Source: an uncultured Eubacterium sp.
GTDB taxonomy: Bacteria; Bacillota; Clostridia; Lachnospirales; Lachnospiraceae
NCBI GenBank assembly: GCA_947385775.1
Contig: CANDMI010000015.1
Span: forward strand, 1 to 58,902
Reading direction: 5' to 3'
Length of the DNA stretch: 58,902 nucleotides
Shown: in pieces, positions 9,517 through 19,292 of the stretch
Numbering within the stretch: the stretch's first letter is position 1
How the letters are laid out: the number at the start of each line of letters is the position of its first letter
Notes under the pieces: generated by a model
What the model was told of the DNA's origin: nothing
Seen by the model: only the letters and a program-made list of their open reading frames with translations
The model's database searches: none
Made by a program: the position numbers and the translations under genes

Positions 9517-10452
9517 ATGAGTGGGAAAACACAAAAAAAGCTTGTAGTGATCACTTTTATGTTTGTGCCGCTGCTGCTTTTGCTGGTATTTACATACATT
9601 CCTTTTGCAGAAATGGTAGGCTTTAGCTTTTACGATATGAAATACATCGGCGAGCGGGAATTTGTGGGACTTAAAAACTACCAGGAAGTGTTCCAGCGTA
9701 CGGAAATCTTTAAATCGCTTCTGGTCAGCCTTTACTATATGGGCGGCGGCGTAGTGCAGCTTGCGTTAGCTTTGTTTTTTGCAACCATGATGGTATTTAA
9801 GGTAAAAGGGGAATCCTTCTTTAAGGCGTCCTTATTCTTCCCGTATCTGATCTGTGGTATTGCGATCGGTTTTATTTTCAAGTTTTTCTATGCCAGGGGA
9901 TTCGTACTGGATTCCATTTTACAGTTGTTTGGCATGAATCTGGACGATATTCCGTTATGGCTCCAGGATAAAAAGATTAATAATATTTCACTTGCGGCCA
10001 CGTCCGTATGGCGTTATACAGGGCAAAACGTAGTGCTTTTCCTTGGCGCGATGATGTCGGTAGACAAAGATCTTTACGAAGCGGCTTCCTTAGACGGGGC
10101 AAACCGCTGGCACCAGTTCCGTTATATCATCCTGCCAAGCATCAAATCCATTATCGTGCTGAACATTATCCTTTGCGTCAGCGGCTGCTTAAGCGCGTTC
10201 GAGCCGCCATACGTTATCACAAACGGTACGATGGGCACCGGCACCTATTTCGTAATCATGAACCGTATCGCCCATGAAAACCAGCGTGTCGGCCTTGCCT
10301 GCGCGATGGCGGTTGTGCTGCTGATTATCATTATCCTGTTTACCATCGGCCAGCAGCTGTTCTTTAAATACGTATTTAACGATGGGACGGAGGATGAGTC
10401 CAGGGCAGCGGTAAAACAGAAAAAATTACAGGCGAAAGGGGGAAAAGCCTGA
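9517..10452 (+). CDS. Sugar ABC transporter permease, MalF-like
   Basis: This is the first integral membrane subunit of the oligosaccharide importer, 311 residues with about six membrane helices beginning at residue 8. The cytoplasmic EAA loop that docks the ATPase is present (EAASLDGANRWHQF, about residues 188-201). It overlaps the next permease by one base (TGATG), so the two are translationally coupled. No ATP-binding subunit gene is found in the locus, so a shared MsmX-type ATPase encoded elsewhere probably powers it, as is common for Firmicute sugar importers. Confidence 0.92.
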   Translation: MSGKTQKKLVVITFMFVPLLLLLVFTYIPFAEMVGFSFYDMKYIGEREFVGLKNYQEVFQRTEIFKSLLVSLYYMGGGVVQLALALFFATMMVFKVKGESFFKASLFFPYLICGIAIGFIFKFFYARGFVLDSILQLFGMNLDDIPLWLQDKKINNISLAATSVWRYTGQNVVLFLGAMMSVDKDLYEAASLDGANRWHQFRYIILPSIKSIIVLNIILCVSGCLSAFEPPYVITNGTMGTGTYFVIMNRIAHENQRVGLACAMAVVLLIIIILFTIGQQLFFKYVFNDGTEDESRAAVKQKKLQAKGGKA

Positions 10453-11297
10453 TGAAGATGAAAAGAAGTATCGGCGGAATGATATTTGACGTATTCAAAT
10501 ACGTTTCCTTAATTGTAGCTTCGATCATAGCGCTGGTTCCGGTAGTTGTCTGCGTGCTGACCGCGTTTAAGACGAATGAAGAATGGGAAACTACATCGGT
10601 GCTGACCATGCCGAAATCCTTTCTTTATTTTGAGAATTTTAGGATGGCAATGGAAAAAGCCAATATGCTTCGCTGCTTTATGAATACGGCCCTCGTATTG
10701 CTGGTAGTGCTTACCGTTACCGTATTTACCGGCTCCATGTTGGCATACGCGTTAAACCGTTTTAAATTTCCTGGAAGCGGCCTGGTGCAGAGCTTATTCC
10801 TGTTTGCTTCCCTGCTTCCTGGCATCGCTATGCAGGTTACGATTTACCAGATCATGTACAATTTGGGGCTGATCAATCATTTGTATGGATACATGATCGT
10901 GCTGATGGGGACGGATATTATATCGATTTACATTTTCCTCCAGTTTTTTGAGAACCTTCCGACCTCGTTGGACGAATCGGCGATCATTGACGGATGTACG
11001 TATTTTGGCGTGTTTTTTAGGATCTTATTCCCGCTGTTAAAACCGGCCATCATGACAAGCCTTGTATTAAAGGGTGTAAGCGTGTATAATGAATACTATG
11101 CATCCAACCTGTATTTGAATAAGCCGGAATTAAAGACGATTTCTACGGCGCTGTATACATTTACAGGCCCTTATGGAAACCAGTACAATTATATCTGCGC
11201 GGGGGTTTTAATCACCATTATCCCGATTCTGGTATTCTTCCTTGTATTCCAGAAACAGGTATATAGCGGCATGGCTTCCGGCGCGGTTAAGGGGTAA
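10452..11297 (+). CDS. Sugar ABC transporter permease, MalG-like
   Basis: This is the second membrane subunit, 281 residues with about six helices. The EAA-type loop reads ESAIIDGCTYFGVFFRI (about residues 176-192). It is translationally coupled to the first permease. Together with the lipoprotein at 7976 it forms the importer for mannan breakdown products. Confidence 0.92.
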   Translation: MKMKRSIGGMIFDVFKYVSLIVASIIALVPVVVCVLTAFKTNEEWETTSVLTMPKSFLYFENFRMAMEKANMLRCFMNTALVLLVVLTVTVFTGSMLAYALNRFKFPGSGLVQSLFLFASLLPGIAMQVTIYQIMYNLGLINHLYGYMIVLMGTDIISIYIFLQFFENLPTSLDESAIIDGCTYFGVFFRILFPLLKPAIMTSLVLKGVSVYNEYYASNLYLNKPELKTISTALYTFTGPYGNQYNYICAGVLITIIPILVFFLVFQKQVYSGMASGAVKG

Positions 11298-11330
11298 GAA
11301 ACGCGGACAGAATTAAAAATTACGGATTCA

Positions 11331-11376
11331 AAATTAAAATGGCACGGTATACGCGCGCAAGCGGTATGCTGTGCCT
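11331..11376 (+). other. Imperfect hairpin between permease and epimerase genes
   Basis: GGCACGGTATACGC and GCGGTATGCTGTGCC form an imperfect stem around GCGCAA. No strong T tract follows. It may modulate read-through into the phosphorolysis genes, but this is only a possibility. Confidence 0.35.
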
Positions 11377-11413
11377 AGTATACTATATTGTATAGGAAGC
11401 AGGACAAGGAATT

Positions 11414-12589
11414 ATGAGAAAATTTGTGGAAGAGATTAAAACCCATCTGATAAATGAGCTGATCCCGTTTTGGGAGGGGCTTAAGGATGAAGAGTACGGC
11501 GGCTATTATGGCTATATGGGGTATGACTTAAAAGTCGATAAAACGTACGAAAAAGGCTGTATTTTAAATAACCGGATCTTATGGTTTTTCAGCAACGCGT
11601 ATATGCTGCTTAAATATACGCATTTAAAGGAAGCCGCGGATCATGCCTTTCGTTTTTTAAAGGAGCGCTGTATCGACGAAACGTATGGAGGGGTGTACTG
11701 GTCTTTGACTTATGACGGAAAGCCGAAGGATACGACGAAGCATACGTATAATCAGGCGTTTGCGATTTACGCACTTTCTTCCTATTATAACGCGGTGGAA
11801 AACGAAGAAGCGCTGGAGCTTGCGCTCCGTATCCGTGACAGAATCGAAGAAAAATGTACGGACATCGACGGCTATTACTTAGAAGCCTTTGACCGCATGT
11901 TCCAGCCGCAGGAAAATGACAAACTGTCAGAAAACGGCGTGCTGGCGGAAAAGACGATGAATACGCTGCTGCACGTGTTTGAAGCTTATACCGAGCTGTA
12001 CCGAGTAAGCCATGACGCGAAAACCGGAGGGCGGCTGCGGTTTATGCTGGATACGGTTGCAAACAAAGTATACAATAAGGAGCTGGGCAGGCAGGAGGTG
12101 TTTTTTGACAAGGACTGGAACAGCCTAATCGACCTGTATTCTTACGGGCATGACATAGAAGCCGCCTGGCTGATCGACCGGGGGTTAGATGTGCTTGGAG
12201 ATCCGATATATACCGGAAAAATCGCCCCGATAACGGAAACCATTACAAATAATATTTATGAGCGCGCCTATGTGAACCATTCCCTGTTAAACGAAGCGGA
12301 AAACGGCGTGGCGGACACCACAAGGGTCTGGTGGGTGCAGGCGGAAACCATCGTAGGCTTTGTCAATGCCGCGCAAAAACACCCTGGGGAAGAAAAATGG
12401 CTGGACGCGGCGGCGGATGTATGGGATTACATTCAAAAGAATCTGATAGATAAACGGGGTGGCTCGGAATGGTTCTGGTCGGTGGACGAAAACGGCGTGC
12501 CGGATGAAAAGCCGATCGTAGAGCCATGGAAATGCCCGTACCATAACGGCAGGATGTGTATAGAAGTGATCAGGAGGATAGGACAGTGA
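11414..12589 (+). CDS. Mannobiose/cellobiose 2-epimerase (AGE family)
   Basis: This enzyme epimerises the reducing-end sugar of beta-1,4-mannobiose, giving mannosyl-glucose for the adjacent phosphorylase. It has 391 residues of an (alpha/alpha)6 barrel, typical of the N-acylglucosamine/cellobiose 2-epimerase family. Recognisable segments are [15 protein letters not shown] and a C-terminal [10 protein letters not shown], which supply the usual conserved histidines. Its last four bases (GTGA) contain the start of the next gene. The coupling to a GH130_1 gene makes mannobiose the likely natural substrate. An older label would be AGE-family epimerase. Confidence 0.9.
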   Translation: MRKFVEEIKTHLINELIPFWEGLKDEEYGGYYGYMGYDLKVDKTYEKGCILNNRILWFFSNAYMLLKYTHLKEAADHAFRFLKERCIDETYGGVYWSLTYDGKPKDTTKHTYNQAFAIYALSSYYNAVENEEALELALRIRDRIEEKCTDIDGYYLEAFDRMFQPQENDKLSENGVLAEKTMNTLLHVFEAYTELYRVSHDAKTGGRLRFMLDTVANKVYNKELGRQEVFFDKDWNSLIDLYSYGHDIEAAWLIDRGLDVLGDPIYTGKIAPITETITNNIYERAYVNHSLLNEAENGVADTTRVWWVQAETIVGFVNAAQKHPGEEKWLDAAADVWDYIQKNLIDKRGGSEWFWSVDENGVPDEKPIVEPWKCPYHNGRMCIEVIRRIGQ

Positions 12590-13758
12590 TACATCAAAAA
12601 TATTATGAGGAATTGAAAAAACAGGAAGAGCTGCTTACGAAAAAGAATGTGAAAAGCAGTTTTTACAATGGGATTTATGACCGGTATGAAAACCCGGTTC
12701 TGACCAGGGAACACGCGCCGCTGCACTGGCGTTATGATTTAGACGATGCCACAAACCCTTATTTTATGGAGCGCTTAGGGATAAACGCGGTTATGAACTC
12801 CGGCGCGGTGGAATTGGACGGGAAATTTTACCTGGTGGTGCGTGTGGAAGGCAACGACCGCAAATCCTTTTTCGCGGTAGCGGAAAGTGAAAGCGGCGTG
12901 GACGGCTTCCGTTTCTGGGATTACCCGGTGGTGCTGCCGGACACATGCCCGGAGGAGACAAATGTATATGACATGCGCCTTACAAAGCATGAGGACGGAT
13001 ACATTTACGGCGTATTTTGTTCGGAAAGCAAGGATACGGAAAACCCGGATCTTTCCGCGGCGGTCGCAAAGGCGGGCATCGTGCGCACAAAGGATTTAAA
13101 AAGCTGGGAACGGCTGGATAACCTAAAGACGCTTCGCTCCCCGCAGCAGCGAAACGTCGCGCTGCACCCGGAATTTGTAGACGGCAAATACGCCTTTTAT
13201 ACCCGCCCGATGGACGGCTTTATCGAAACCGGAAGCGGCGGCGGAATCGGGTTCGGGCTTTGTGAGGACATCGAACACGCGGTAATCGACGAGGAAAAGA
13301 TCATCAGCCCAAGGGTTTACCATACGCTGACCGAGTCTAAAAATGGCGCGGGGGCGGTGCCGATCAAAGGCAAAAAATGCTGGATCCACATCGCCCACGG
13401 CGTGCGCAATACAGCGGCGGGGCTTCGGTATGTGCTGTATGTATTCGGCACGGATTTAAACGACCCGTCAAAGGTGATCGCGCAGCCTTCCGGCGTATTT
13501 TTAGTTCCCCTTGGCAAAGAACGGGTTGGGGACGTTTCCAATGTGGTATTTACAAACGGCGCGGTTGCCAGAGAAAACGGGGATGTTTACATTTACTACG
13601 CATCCTGCGACACAAGGATGCATGTAGCGTCAACGACGATCGACAAGCTGGAGGACTACTTATTCCAGACACCGGAAGACCCGCTGCGTTCCCCGGATTG
13701 TGTAAAACAGCGCTGCGGTTTGATCGAAAAAAATCTAAAGCTGCTGGGGCGCGGTTAA
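12586..13758 (+). CDS. GH130_1 mannosylglucose phosphorylase
   Basis: This enzyme phosphorolyses beta-1,4-mannosyl-glucose to mannose-1-phosphate and glucose. A five-bladed propeller of 390 residues is expected. [11 protein letters not shown] and the YDMRLTK stretch carrying the proposed catalytic aspartate are typical of subfamily 1. I chose the GTG at 12586 because GGAGG lies at 12572-12576 and the GTGA overlap with the epimerase stop gives tight coupling; an ATG 30 bases upstream lies inside the epimerase gene and has no better ribosome site. The pairing of epimerase and phosphorylase is the known mannobiose pathway. Confidence 0.92.
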   Translation: MIHQKYYEELKKQEELLTKKNVKSSFYNGIYDRYENPVLTREHAPLHWRYDLDDATNPYFMERLGINAVMNSGAVELDGKFYLVVRVEGNDRKSFFAVAESESGVDGFRFWDYPVVLPDTCPEETNVYDMRLTKHEDGYIYGVFCSESKDTENPDLSAAVAKAGIVRTKDLKSWERLDNLKTLRSPQQRNVALHPEFVDGKYAFYTRPMDGFIETGSGGGIGFGLCEDIEHAVIDEEKIISPRVYHTLTESKNGAGAVPIKGKKCWIHIAHGVRNTAAGLRYVLYVFGTDLNDPSKVIAQPSGVFLVPLGKERVGDVSNVVFTNGAVARENGDVYIYYASCDTRMHVASTTIDKLEDYLFQTPEDPLRSPDCVKQRCGLIEKNLKLLGRG

Positions 13759-13809
13759 AACGCATCCGCCCTTAAGCGAATTTTTTACAGGAATGCAGGG
13801 GGATAAGGC

Positions 13810-14481
13810 ATGGGTTATATCAGGAAATGGGCGGAGGACATTAAAGTAAAAACAAAGGGCATGAACAGGGAAGCCAGGGCAGAGTATGTGATGAACTATT
13901 ATTGGTATCACATCCTGCTGGGCGCCCTGTTTATGGGGCTTTTAGCGCTTAGCGTTTATCATGTGACCTGGGGCAGGAAAAAGGTGGATTTTTCCATGGC
14001 GGCGGTCAATCAGGAGGTAAATTACGAGCGGGATGAAAAAATAAGGGACGGTTTTTCCGCGTTTTCCGGCATTCCCGCAAAAAATATGCAGGTGGACTCC
14101 GACTTCCTGATTTCTTATGGCGATGTACAGCTAGAAGGGGTTAACGAAAGCTCCTATGAAAAGTTTTTCTTCAACTGGTCGGCGGGGACGATGGATGCGG
14201 CTGTGATGCCGGAGAGCTTTTACCGATACTGTAAAAAACAAAGGGGCAGGTTTTTAGAGCTTACAAAGTTGCAGCCGCGAGAGGTTTTGGAGGAGCTTGC
14301 CCGGGGGCGTGGGGATTTGTTTTTTATGGATGGCGGAAAATGTATGGGGGTTTATGTGGATGCGACATGCCTGGGCGGAGAATATCAGGAGAATGAATCA
14401 GACCGGTACGTTTTGGTGTTTCCGGGGACGGGAAAGCATGAAGAGGCGGCGGGACGCTTTTTAGAATATGCGTTGCAGTAA
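13810..14481 (+). CDS. Membrane-anchored protein of unknown function, partner of the YesL-type gene
   Basis: This protein has 223 residues. A basic amphipathic start (KWAEDIKVKTKG) is followed by one membrane helix at about 37-55 and a C-terminal domain predicted to lie outside the cell. I recognise no catalytic motif. It sits between the phosphorylase and a DUF624 gene, with a GGGGATAAGG ribosome site. Similar single-span proteins often accompany YesL genes in Lachnospiraceae sugar loci, which suggests a role linked to uptake or envelope organisation. That role is inference; the function is not known to me. Confidence 0.7.
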   Translation: MGYIRKWAEDIKVKTKGMNREARAEYVMNYYWYHILLGALFMGLLALSVYHVTWGRKKVDFSMAAVNQEVNYERDEKIRDGFSAFSGIPAKNMQVDSDFLISYGDVQLEGVNESSYEKFFFNWSAGTMDAAVMPESFYRYCKKQRGRFLELTKLQPREVLEELARGRGDLFFMDGGKCMGVYVDATCLGGEYQENESDRYVLVFPGTGKHEEAAGRFLEYALQ

Positions 14482-14510
14482 TAAATAATTTAAAGAGGGA
14501 GGAAAATAAT

Positions 14511-15146
14511 ATGAAAGACAGTTTTGACATTGACAATCCTTTTTTCGCATTCATGGGCGGCCTTGCCGACATCGTAATCGTAAATCTTTTATTTTTAGTA
14601 TGTTCCATCCCAGTCGTTACAATAGGCGCGTCCATATCAGCCATGTACCAGACCATAGGCCAGTTGCGGGAAGGGGGCGTATCGTCGGTATGCCGGGCTT
14701 TTATGGGGGCGTTTAAAAGTTCCTTTAAAAAAAGCGTCCCGGCGTGGCTTTTGCAGTTAATTACAGGCATCGTCCTTATTTTTGACCTGTTTTTTGTAGG
14801 CATGATGCCAAAAGCCGCCGCATGGAGCCTGATTGGAATGGTAACAGGCGGGATGGCGCTGCTTTGGCTGTTTTTGACCTGTTACCTGATCCCTGCGGGG
14901 ATATACGACGGCAGAAAGCTAAAGGAAGCGCTGCCAAGGAGCCTGTATCTGGCGGTGCGAAATTTGCCGTATACGGCAGTAATGGCGCTGCTAAACAGCA
15001 TCCCGATTGTGTGTATATTTCTCGGGACGTATTTTATTGGGGTCGTAACGCCGATATATCTTTTGGCGGGCTTTGGGATTACGGCGTATTTTAATACGAT
15101 GCTGCTGGAAAAATGCAGGGATCTGCATATAGCGGTGAGTGAATAA
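14511..15146 (+). CDS. YesL/DUF624-family membrane protein
   Basis: This protein has 211 residues with four to five hydrophobic segments. It begins with the family-typical FFAFMGGLADIVIVNLLF and continues with PVVTIGAS. DUF624 members are common in Firmicute carbohydrate operons; no biochemical function is established. It follows the 223-residue membrane protein by 29 bases and is preceded by GAGGGAGG. It is probably co-transcribed with the phosphorolysis genes. Confidence 0.85.
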   Translation: MKDSFDIDNPFFAFMGGLADIVIVNLLFLVCSIPVVTIGASISAMYQTIGQLREGGVSSVCRAFMGAFKSSFKKSVPAWLLQLITGIVLIFDLFFVGMMPKAAAWSLIGMVTGGMALLWLFLTCYLIPAGIYDGRKLKEALPRSLYLAVRNLPYTAVMALLNSIPIVCIFLGTYFIGVVTPIYLLAGFGITAYFNTMLLEKCRDLHIAVSE

Positions 15147-15224
15147 TAGGCGGGTAAGGGATTTTACTGCTCATCGATTTTGGCATTCCTTATTGATTTA
15201 TATTCTGACTGGAAGGAGCGGGAT

Positions 15225-15470
15225 ATGACTGCGATACAAAAAAGAGCTTATGAAATCATTGAGAGGCTTTCGGACGAAAAGGTTTATTACATTATCAAAA
15301 TATTGGAAGGTATAGAAGGGCTGTCGTCCCAGGACGGGAAAGATGAAAAAACTACGGAACAAAAAGCGTATGAAAGCTTACAGCAGTTCCGTAAATGCAG
15401 CGATACGGATGTGGATTATAAGGCGGAACTTGCGGAGGCGTTAGAGGAAAAGTATGCGGGTGTTGATTGA
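15225..15470 (+). CDS. Antitoxin-like protein of a degraded PIN toxin pair
   Basis: This is a small protein of 81 residues. The helical start (IQKRAYEIIERLSDEKVYYIIKILEG) resembles the dimerising region of small type II antitoxins. The start at 15225 is preceded by AAGGAGCGGG; upstream codons lack a ribosome site. Its 3' end overlaps the start of the PIN-domain toxin frame by 17 bases, the usual antitoxin-toxin arrangement. The toxin is broken, so this gene may be a leftover. Confidence 0.75.
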   Translation: MTAIQKRAYEIIERLSDEKVYYIIKILEGIEGLSSQDGKDEKTTEQKAYESLQQFRKCSDTDVDYKAELAEALEEKYAGVD

Positions 15471-15873
15471 TACGAATGTTTTGCTGGACGTTTTAATGGG
15501 CAGGCAGCCATAATTTGATATTGCGGATAAGATTATCAAATTATGCGCGGATTAAAAGCTGGAAGGTTATATGGCGGCCCATTCTGTGCCAAATATATTT
15601 TATATACTTAGAAAAAGCATGTCTGATCGGGAGCGGAGAGAGGCGTTAAAGCTTTTATGCCAGATTGTAAAAATAGAAGGCATCGACGCTGTTAAAATTA
15701 TTTCAGCGATTGATAATAAGGAATTTTTTGATTTGGAAGATTGCTTGCAGGAGGAATGCGCTATGGCAGTATCAGCCGATTATATAGTGACAAGAAATAT
15801 CAAGGATTTTAAAAATTCTAAAGCGCCAGCGATCTTACCGGATGTATTTTTAGATCGGTTTTTTAAGGAATAA
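15454..15873 (+). pseudogene. PIN-domain toxin (VapC-like RNase) interrupted by two stop codons
   Basis: Translation from the ATG at 15454 gives MRVLIDTNVLLDVLMGRQP, the classical PIN start with its first catalytic aspartate. In-frame TAA codons then stop it at 15511-15513 and 15553-15555. The same frame continues without shift through MAAHSVPNIFYILRK, the DLEDCLQ acidic cluster and DYIVTRNIKDF to 15873. Both stops could be single-base changes from CAA or GAA. The remaining fragment from 15571 lacks the first active-site aspartate and should be inactive. Loss of the toxin in the middle of a metabolic operon is the likely reading. Confidence 0.85.
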
Positions 15874-15888
15874 TGGAGGAAAAAAAGA

Positions 15889-17607
15889 ATGGATTATATG
15901 GAAAGCTATAAACAATGGTGCAGCGACGCTTATTTTGATGAAGATACAAAAAAGGAGCTTGAGGCCATAGCGGACGATAAGGCGGAAATCGAGGACCGGT
16001 TTTACCGCAGGCTGGAGTTTGGGACAGGGGGGCTTCGGGGCGTGATCGGCGCGGGGACGAACCGTATGAATATCTATACTGTACGTCAGGCGACCCAAGG
16101 GCTTGCAAATTATATCATTTCCCAGAACGGGCAGCATAAAGGGGTGGCGATCGCCTACGATTCTAGGCGGATGTCGCCGGAATTTGCGGACGAAGCGGCG
16201 CTTTGCCTGAATGCCAACGGCATCAAAACCTACCGCTTTGAAAGCCTGCGCCCAACGCCGGAGCTGTCCTTTGCGGTGCGGGAGCTTGGGTGTATTTCTG
16301 GGATTGTCATTACGGCAAGCCATAACCCGAGGGAATATAACGGCTATAAAGTATACTGGGAGGACGGCGCGCAGATTACGCCGCCCCATGATAAAAATAT
16401 ACTGGCGCAGGTGGCTAAAGTCACCGAGTTTTCCCAGGTAAAGACGATGGATAAGGATGCGGCCCAAAAAGAGGGGCTTTATGTAACGGTTGGCAAAGAG
16501 CTGGACGACAAATATATGGAGCAGTTAAAAAAGCAGAGCATCCATCCGGAGCTGATAAAAAAGGCGGCGGGAGATATCAAGATCGTATACACGCCGCTGC
16601 ATGGCACGGGCAACCTTCCGGTGCGTCGGGTTTTAAAGGAGCTTGGGTTTGAGCATGTGTATGTGGTAAAGGAGCAGGAATTGCCGGACGGCGCGTTTCC
16701 GACCGTGGCGTATCCAAACCCGGAGGACGAAAAGGCATGGGAGCTTGCGCTTAAGCTTGCAAAGGAAGTGGACGCGGATATTGTGCTTGCAACAGACCCG
16801 GACGCAGACCGGCTGGGAGTTTACGCAAAGGACACAAAGACCGGGGAATATGTAAGCTTTACCGGAAATATGTCCGGTATGCTGATCGCGGAATATATTT
16901 TGCGGGAGCGGGCGGCAACGGGCACGATGCCGGAAAATCCGGCCCTTGTGGAAACGATCGTAACGACGGATATGGCAAAGGCGATCGCGGCGGATTACGG
17001 TACGGCTTTGATCGAGGTGCTTACCGGGTTTAAATATATCGGCGAGCAGATTAAGCTGTTTGAGCAGGAAAATACCTACCATTACGTGTTTGGGCTGGAA
17101 GAAAGCTACGGATGCCTTGCGGGGACGTATGCGAGGGACAAGGACGCATGTGTGGCGGTCATGATGCTTTGTGAGGTCGCGGCATATTATAAGCTGCAAG
17201 GAAAAACTCTTTGGGACGCAATGCTTGCAATGTATGAAAAATACGGTTATTATAAAGAGGGGCTTGCAACGCTTACGTTAAAAGGAATCGACGGCGCGAA
17301 GCAGATTCAGGAAAAAATGAGCGGCCAAAGGAGCAATCCGCCAAAAGAGCTTGGCGGCTTAGAGGTGCTTGCGGTGCGGGATTATAAAGAGGATACAAGA
17401 AAGGATATGATTTCGGGCGAAGTTACGCCAACGGGCCTGCCGCAGTCAAATGTCCTGTATTATGAGCTGGAAAACAACGCATGGTGCTGCGTGCGTCCGT
17501 CCGGGACAGAGCCAAAGATCAAATATTACTTTGGCGTAAAGGGAGCTTCCTTAGACGATGCGCAGGCGAAGCTGGAAGCCCTGAAAAAAGACATGTTACA
17601 GGAGTGA
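15889..17607 (+). CDS. Phosphohexomutase (phosphomannomutase/phosphoglucomutase)
   Basis: This enzyme interconverts hexose-1- and hexose-6-phosphate. Here it most likely turns the mannose-1-phosphate released by the two phosphorylases into mannose-6-phosphate. It has 572 residues, the four-domain alpha-D-phosphohexomutase fold in the long PgcA-like form. The phospho-serine is Ser144 in TASHNPREYNG. The metal loop DPDADRLG lies near 303-310, the sugar-specificity loop GLEESYG follows, and RPSGTEPK binds phosphate near the end. The ribosome site is GGAGG. It corresponds to the phosphomutase of the Roseburia mannan locus. Confidence 0.92.
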   Translation: MDYMESYKQWCSDAYFDEDTKKELEAIADDKAEIEDRFYRRLEFGTGGLRGVIGAGTNRMNIYTVRQATQGLANYIISQNGQHKGVAIAYDSRRMSPEFADEAALCLNANGIKTYRFESLRPTPELSFAVRELGCISGIVITASHNPREYNGYKVYWEDGAQITPPHDKNILAQVAKVTEFSQVKTMDKDAAQKEGLYVTVGKELDDKYMEQLKKQSIHPELIKKAAGDIKIVYTPLHGTGNLPVRRVLKELGFEHVYVVKEQELPDGAFPTVAYPNPEDEKAWELALKLAKEVDADIVLATDPDADRLGVYAKDTKTGEYVSFTGNMSGMLIAEYILRERAATGTMPENPALVETIVTTDMAKAIAADYGTALIEVLTGFKYIGEQIKLFEQENTYHYVFGLEESYGCLAGTYARDKDACVAVMMLCEVAAYYKLQGKTLWDAMLAMYEKYGYYKEGLATLTLKGIDGAKQIQEKMSGQRSNPPKELGGLEVLAVRDYKEDTRKDMISGEVTPTGLPQSNVLYYELENNAWCCVRPSGTEPKIKYYFGVKGASLDDAQAKLEALKKDMLQE

Positions 17608-17613
17608 TTAAAA

Positions 17614-18219
17614 ATGCAAAAAAACCGTGGAGTCAAAAAATTAACCGATAATCGTTTTTTAAACCTTTACCACATCCAGGCGCTGGATACAAAGGGCCGG
17701 GATTTTGATTATTTTTTCGCGTCGCGAAATGACGAGGATGCGATCAAGCTTCGGACAAAATCCATGGAGCCGGAAGGGATTGTCATCTATGCGGTTACGC
17801 AGGAGGAGCATCCAAGGCTGGTGCTCATACGCCAGTACCGTTACCCGCTGGATGATTATATTTATGAACTGCCGGCCGGGCTTATAGACGCAGGAGAGAC
17901 GGCCGGGGAGGCCGCGGCAAGGGAATTAAAAGAGGAGACGGGGTTTGGCTTTACGGAATATACGGGCGGGGAGCAGCTTTACCGCCGCCCGTATTTTATG
18001 GGGCCTGGGTTTACCGATGAAACAAGCGCCGCTGTCTTTGGCACAGCCCGCGGTACAATATCCGGGCAGTTAAATGAGGATACGGAGGAGATACAGGTTA
18101 TTTTGGCGGATAAAGCGGCCGTAAAGCAGATACTTGCGACAGAGCGGGTTTCCCTGCGGGGGGCGTATCTTATGATGCACTTTATCCATTCCGAAAGCCC
18201 GTTTGCATTTTTACATTGA
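17614..18219 (+). CDS. NUDIX hydrolase, ADP-ribose pyrophosphatase type
   Basis: This protein has 201 residues and a full Nudix box (GLIDAGETAGEAAARELKEE) at about 89-108. The preceding IRQYRYPLDDYIYELPAG is typical of ADP-sugar pyrophosphatases. It follows the mutase by six bases, so it is in the same operon. It may clear ADP-ribose or ADP-sugars. A specific role in mannan metabolism is not shown by the sequence. Confidence 0.85.
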   Translation: MQKNRGVKKLTDNRFLNLYHIQALDTKGRDFDYFFASRNDEDAIKLRTKSMEPEGIVIYAVTQEEHPRLVLIRQYRYPLDDYIYELPAGLIDAGETAGEAAARELKEETGFGFTEYTGGEQLYRRPYFMGPGFTDETSAAVFGTARGTISGQLNEDTEEIQVILADKAAVKQILATERVSLRGAYLMMHFIHSESPFAFLH

Positions 18220-18245
18220 TTCCTGTGGATTAGGAGATTACGATT

Positions 18246-19292
18246 ATGCCTAAAACAGTAAAACTAGCGGATATTGCACAAAGATTAGGCGTCAGCGCTG
18301 TAACGGTATCCAAAGCGTTATCCGGCCAAAAGGGCGTCAGTGAAGAAATGCGGGAAAAAATCAAACTGCTTGCGGATGAAATGGGATATGTAAAATCTGT
18401 GGCCCCGGAAAAAGGGAAGGGGCATAAAAGCTATACGATAGGAATTGTAGTTGCCAAGCGGTATTTGGATGAGGTGCAGTCGTTTTATTGGCGGGTTTAC
18501 CAGGATCTGTCACAGTGCGCGGTAAGCAGGAACTGCTTTACGATGCTGGAGGTTGTTTCCTACGAGGATGAGCGCCAGGGGAACCTGCCAAAAATGGTGA
18601 CGGAGGGAAAAGTAGAAGCGGTCATTGTGATGGGGTCGTTTAAGGTAGAATACGCGCGGTTCCTTCGGCAGAACATAAACCTTCCGTTTATCCTGTTAGA
18701 CACGCTTGGGCCGGACGCGGAGTTTGACGCGGTGGTCAGCAATAACATGATGGGAGCGTACCGGGTGGTCAATTACCTGTTCCAGATGGGCCACTCCAAA
18801 ATCGGGTTTGTGGGCACCAGGCTTGCGACGGCAAGCATCGATGACCGCTATTTTGGATATTTAAAATCCGCCATGGAGCACGGGATGGAGGTGCAGCCGC
18901 ACTGGCTGGTTGACGACCGGGACCGGGACACCGGAATGGGGGATTATCAGGCCCATTACCGCCTGCCCGATAAAGACGGGATGCCTACGGCGTTTTTTTG
19001 CAACTGCGATAAGGCGGCGGAGGTTATGGTGCATAAGCTGTCCGACTATGGTTACCGCGTGCCGGAGGATGTATCCTTAGCCGGGTTTGACAATTATCTG
19101 GCGGACCCCCTGTTTCAGGCGGGGATCACGACCTATGCCATTAATACGCGTGAAATGGCGCGCCGGGCGGTGCATATCCTTGTACATAAGCTGCGGGAGC
19201 CGGATTACAGCGCCGGGGTTTATATGATCGACGGCACGTTTATTGAGCGGGAGAGCGTGAGGCGCATTGGCCCTCCGATACCATTTGTTTAA
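18246..19292 (+). CDS. LacI-family transcriptional regulator (second paralogue)
   Basis: This protein has 348 residues. Helix-turn-helix at 4-52 (LADIAQRLGVSAVTVSKALS) with the standard VSKAL recognition helix, followed by an effector-binding domain. It resembles the first LacI at 6702 along its length, including the segment SFYWRVYQDLSQCAV. It closes the operon that starts with the mutase. Its 3' end overlaps the 3' end of the opposite AraC gene by 53 bases. The ligand is unknown; the pair mirrors the two LacI genes of the Roseburia mannan locus. Confidence 0.9.
   Translation: MPKTVKLADIAQRLGVSAVTVSKALSGQKGVSEEMREKIKLLADEMGYVKSVAPEKGKGHKSYTIGIVVAKRYLDEVQSFYWRVYQDLSQCAVSRNCFTMLEVVSYEDERQGNLPKMVTEGKVEAVIVMGSFKVEYARFLRQNINLPFILLDTLGPDAEFDAVVSNNMMGAYRVVNYLFQMGHSKIGFVGTRLATASIDDRYFGYLKSAMEHGMEVQPHWLVDDRDRDTGMGDYQAHYRLPDKDGMPTAFFCNCDKAAEVMVHKLSDYGYRVPEDVSLAGFDNYLADPLFQAGITTYAINTREMARRAVHILVHKLREPDYSAGVYMIDGTFIERESVRRIGPPIPFV

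Noticed and set aside
15511-15555. Read-through or recoding of the two TAA codons in the PIN gene
   Set aside because: Other genes here end normally at TAA, and no recoding signal is seen; loss of function is simpler.
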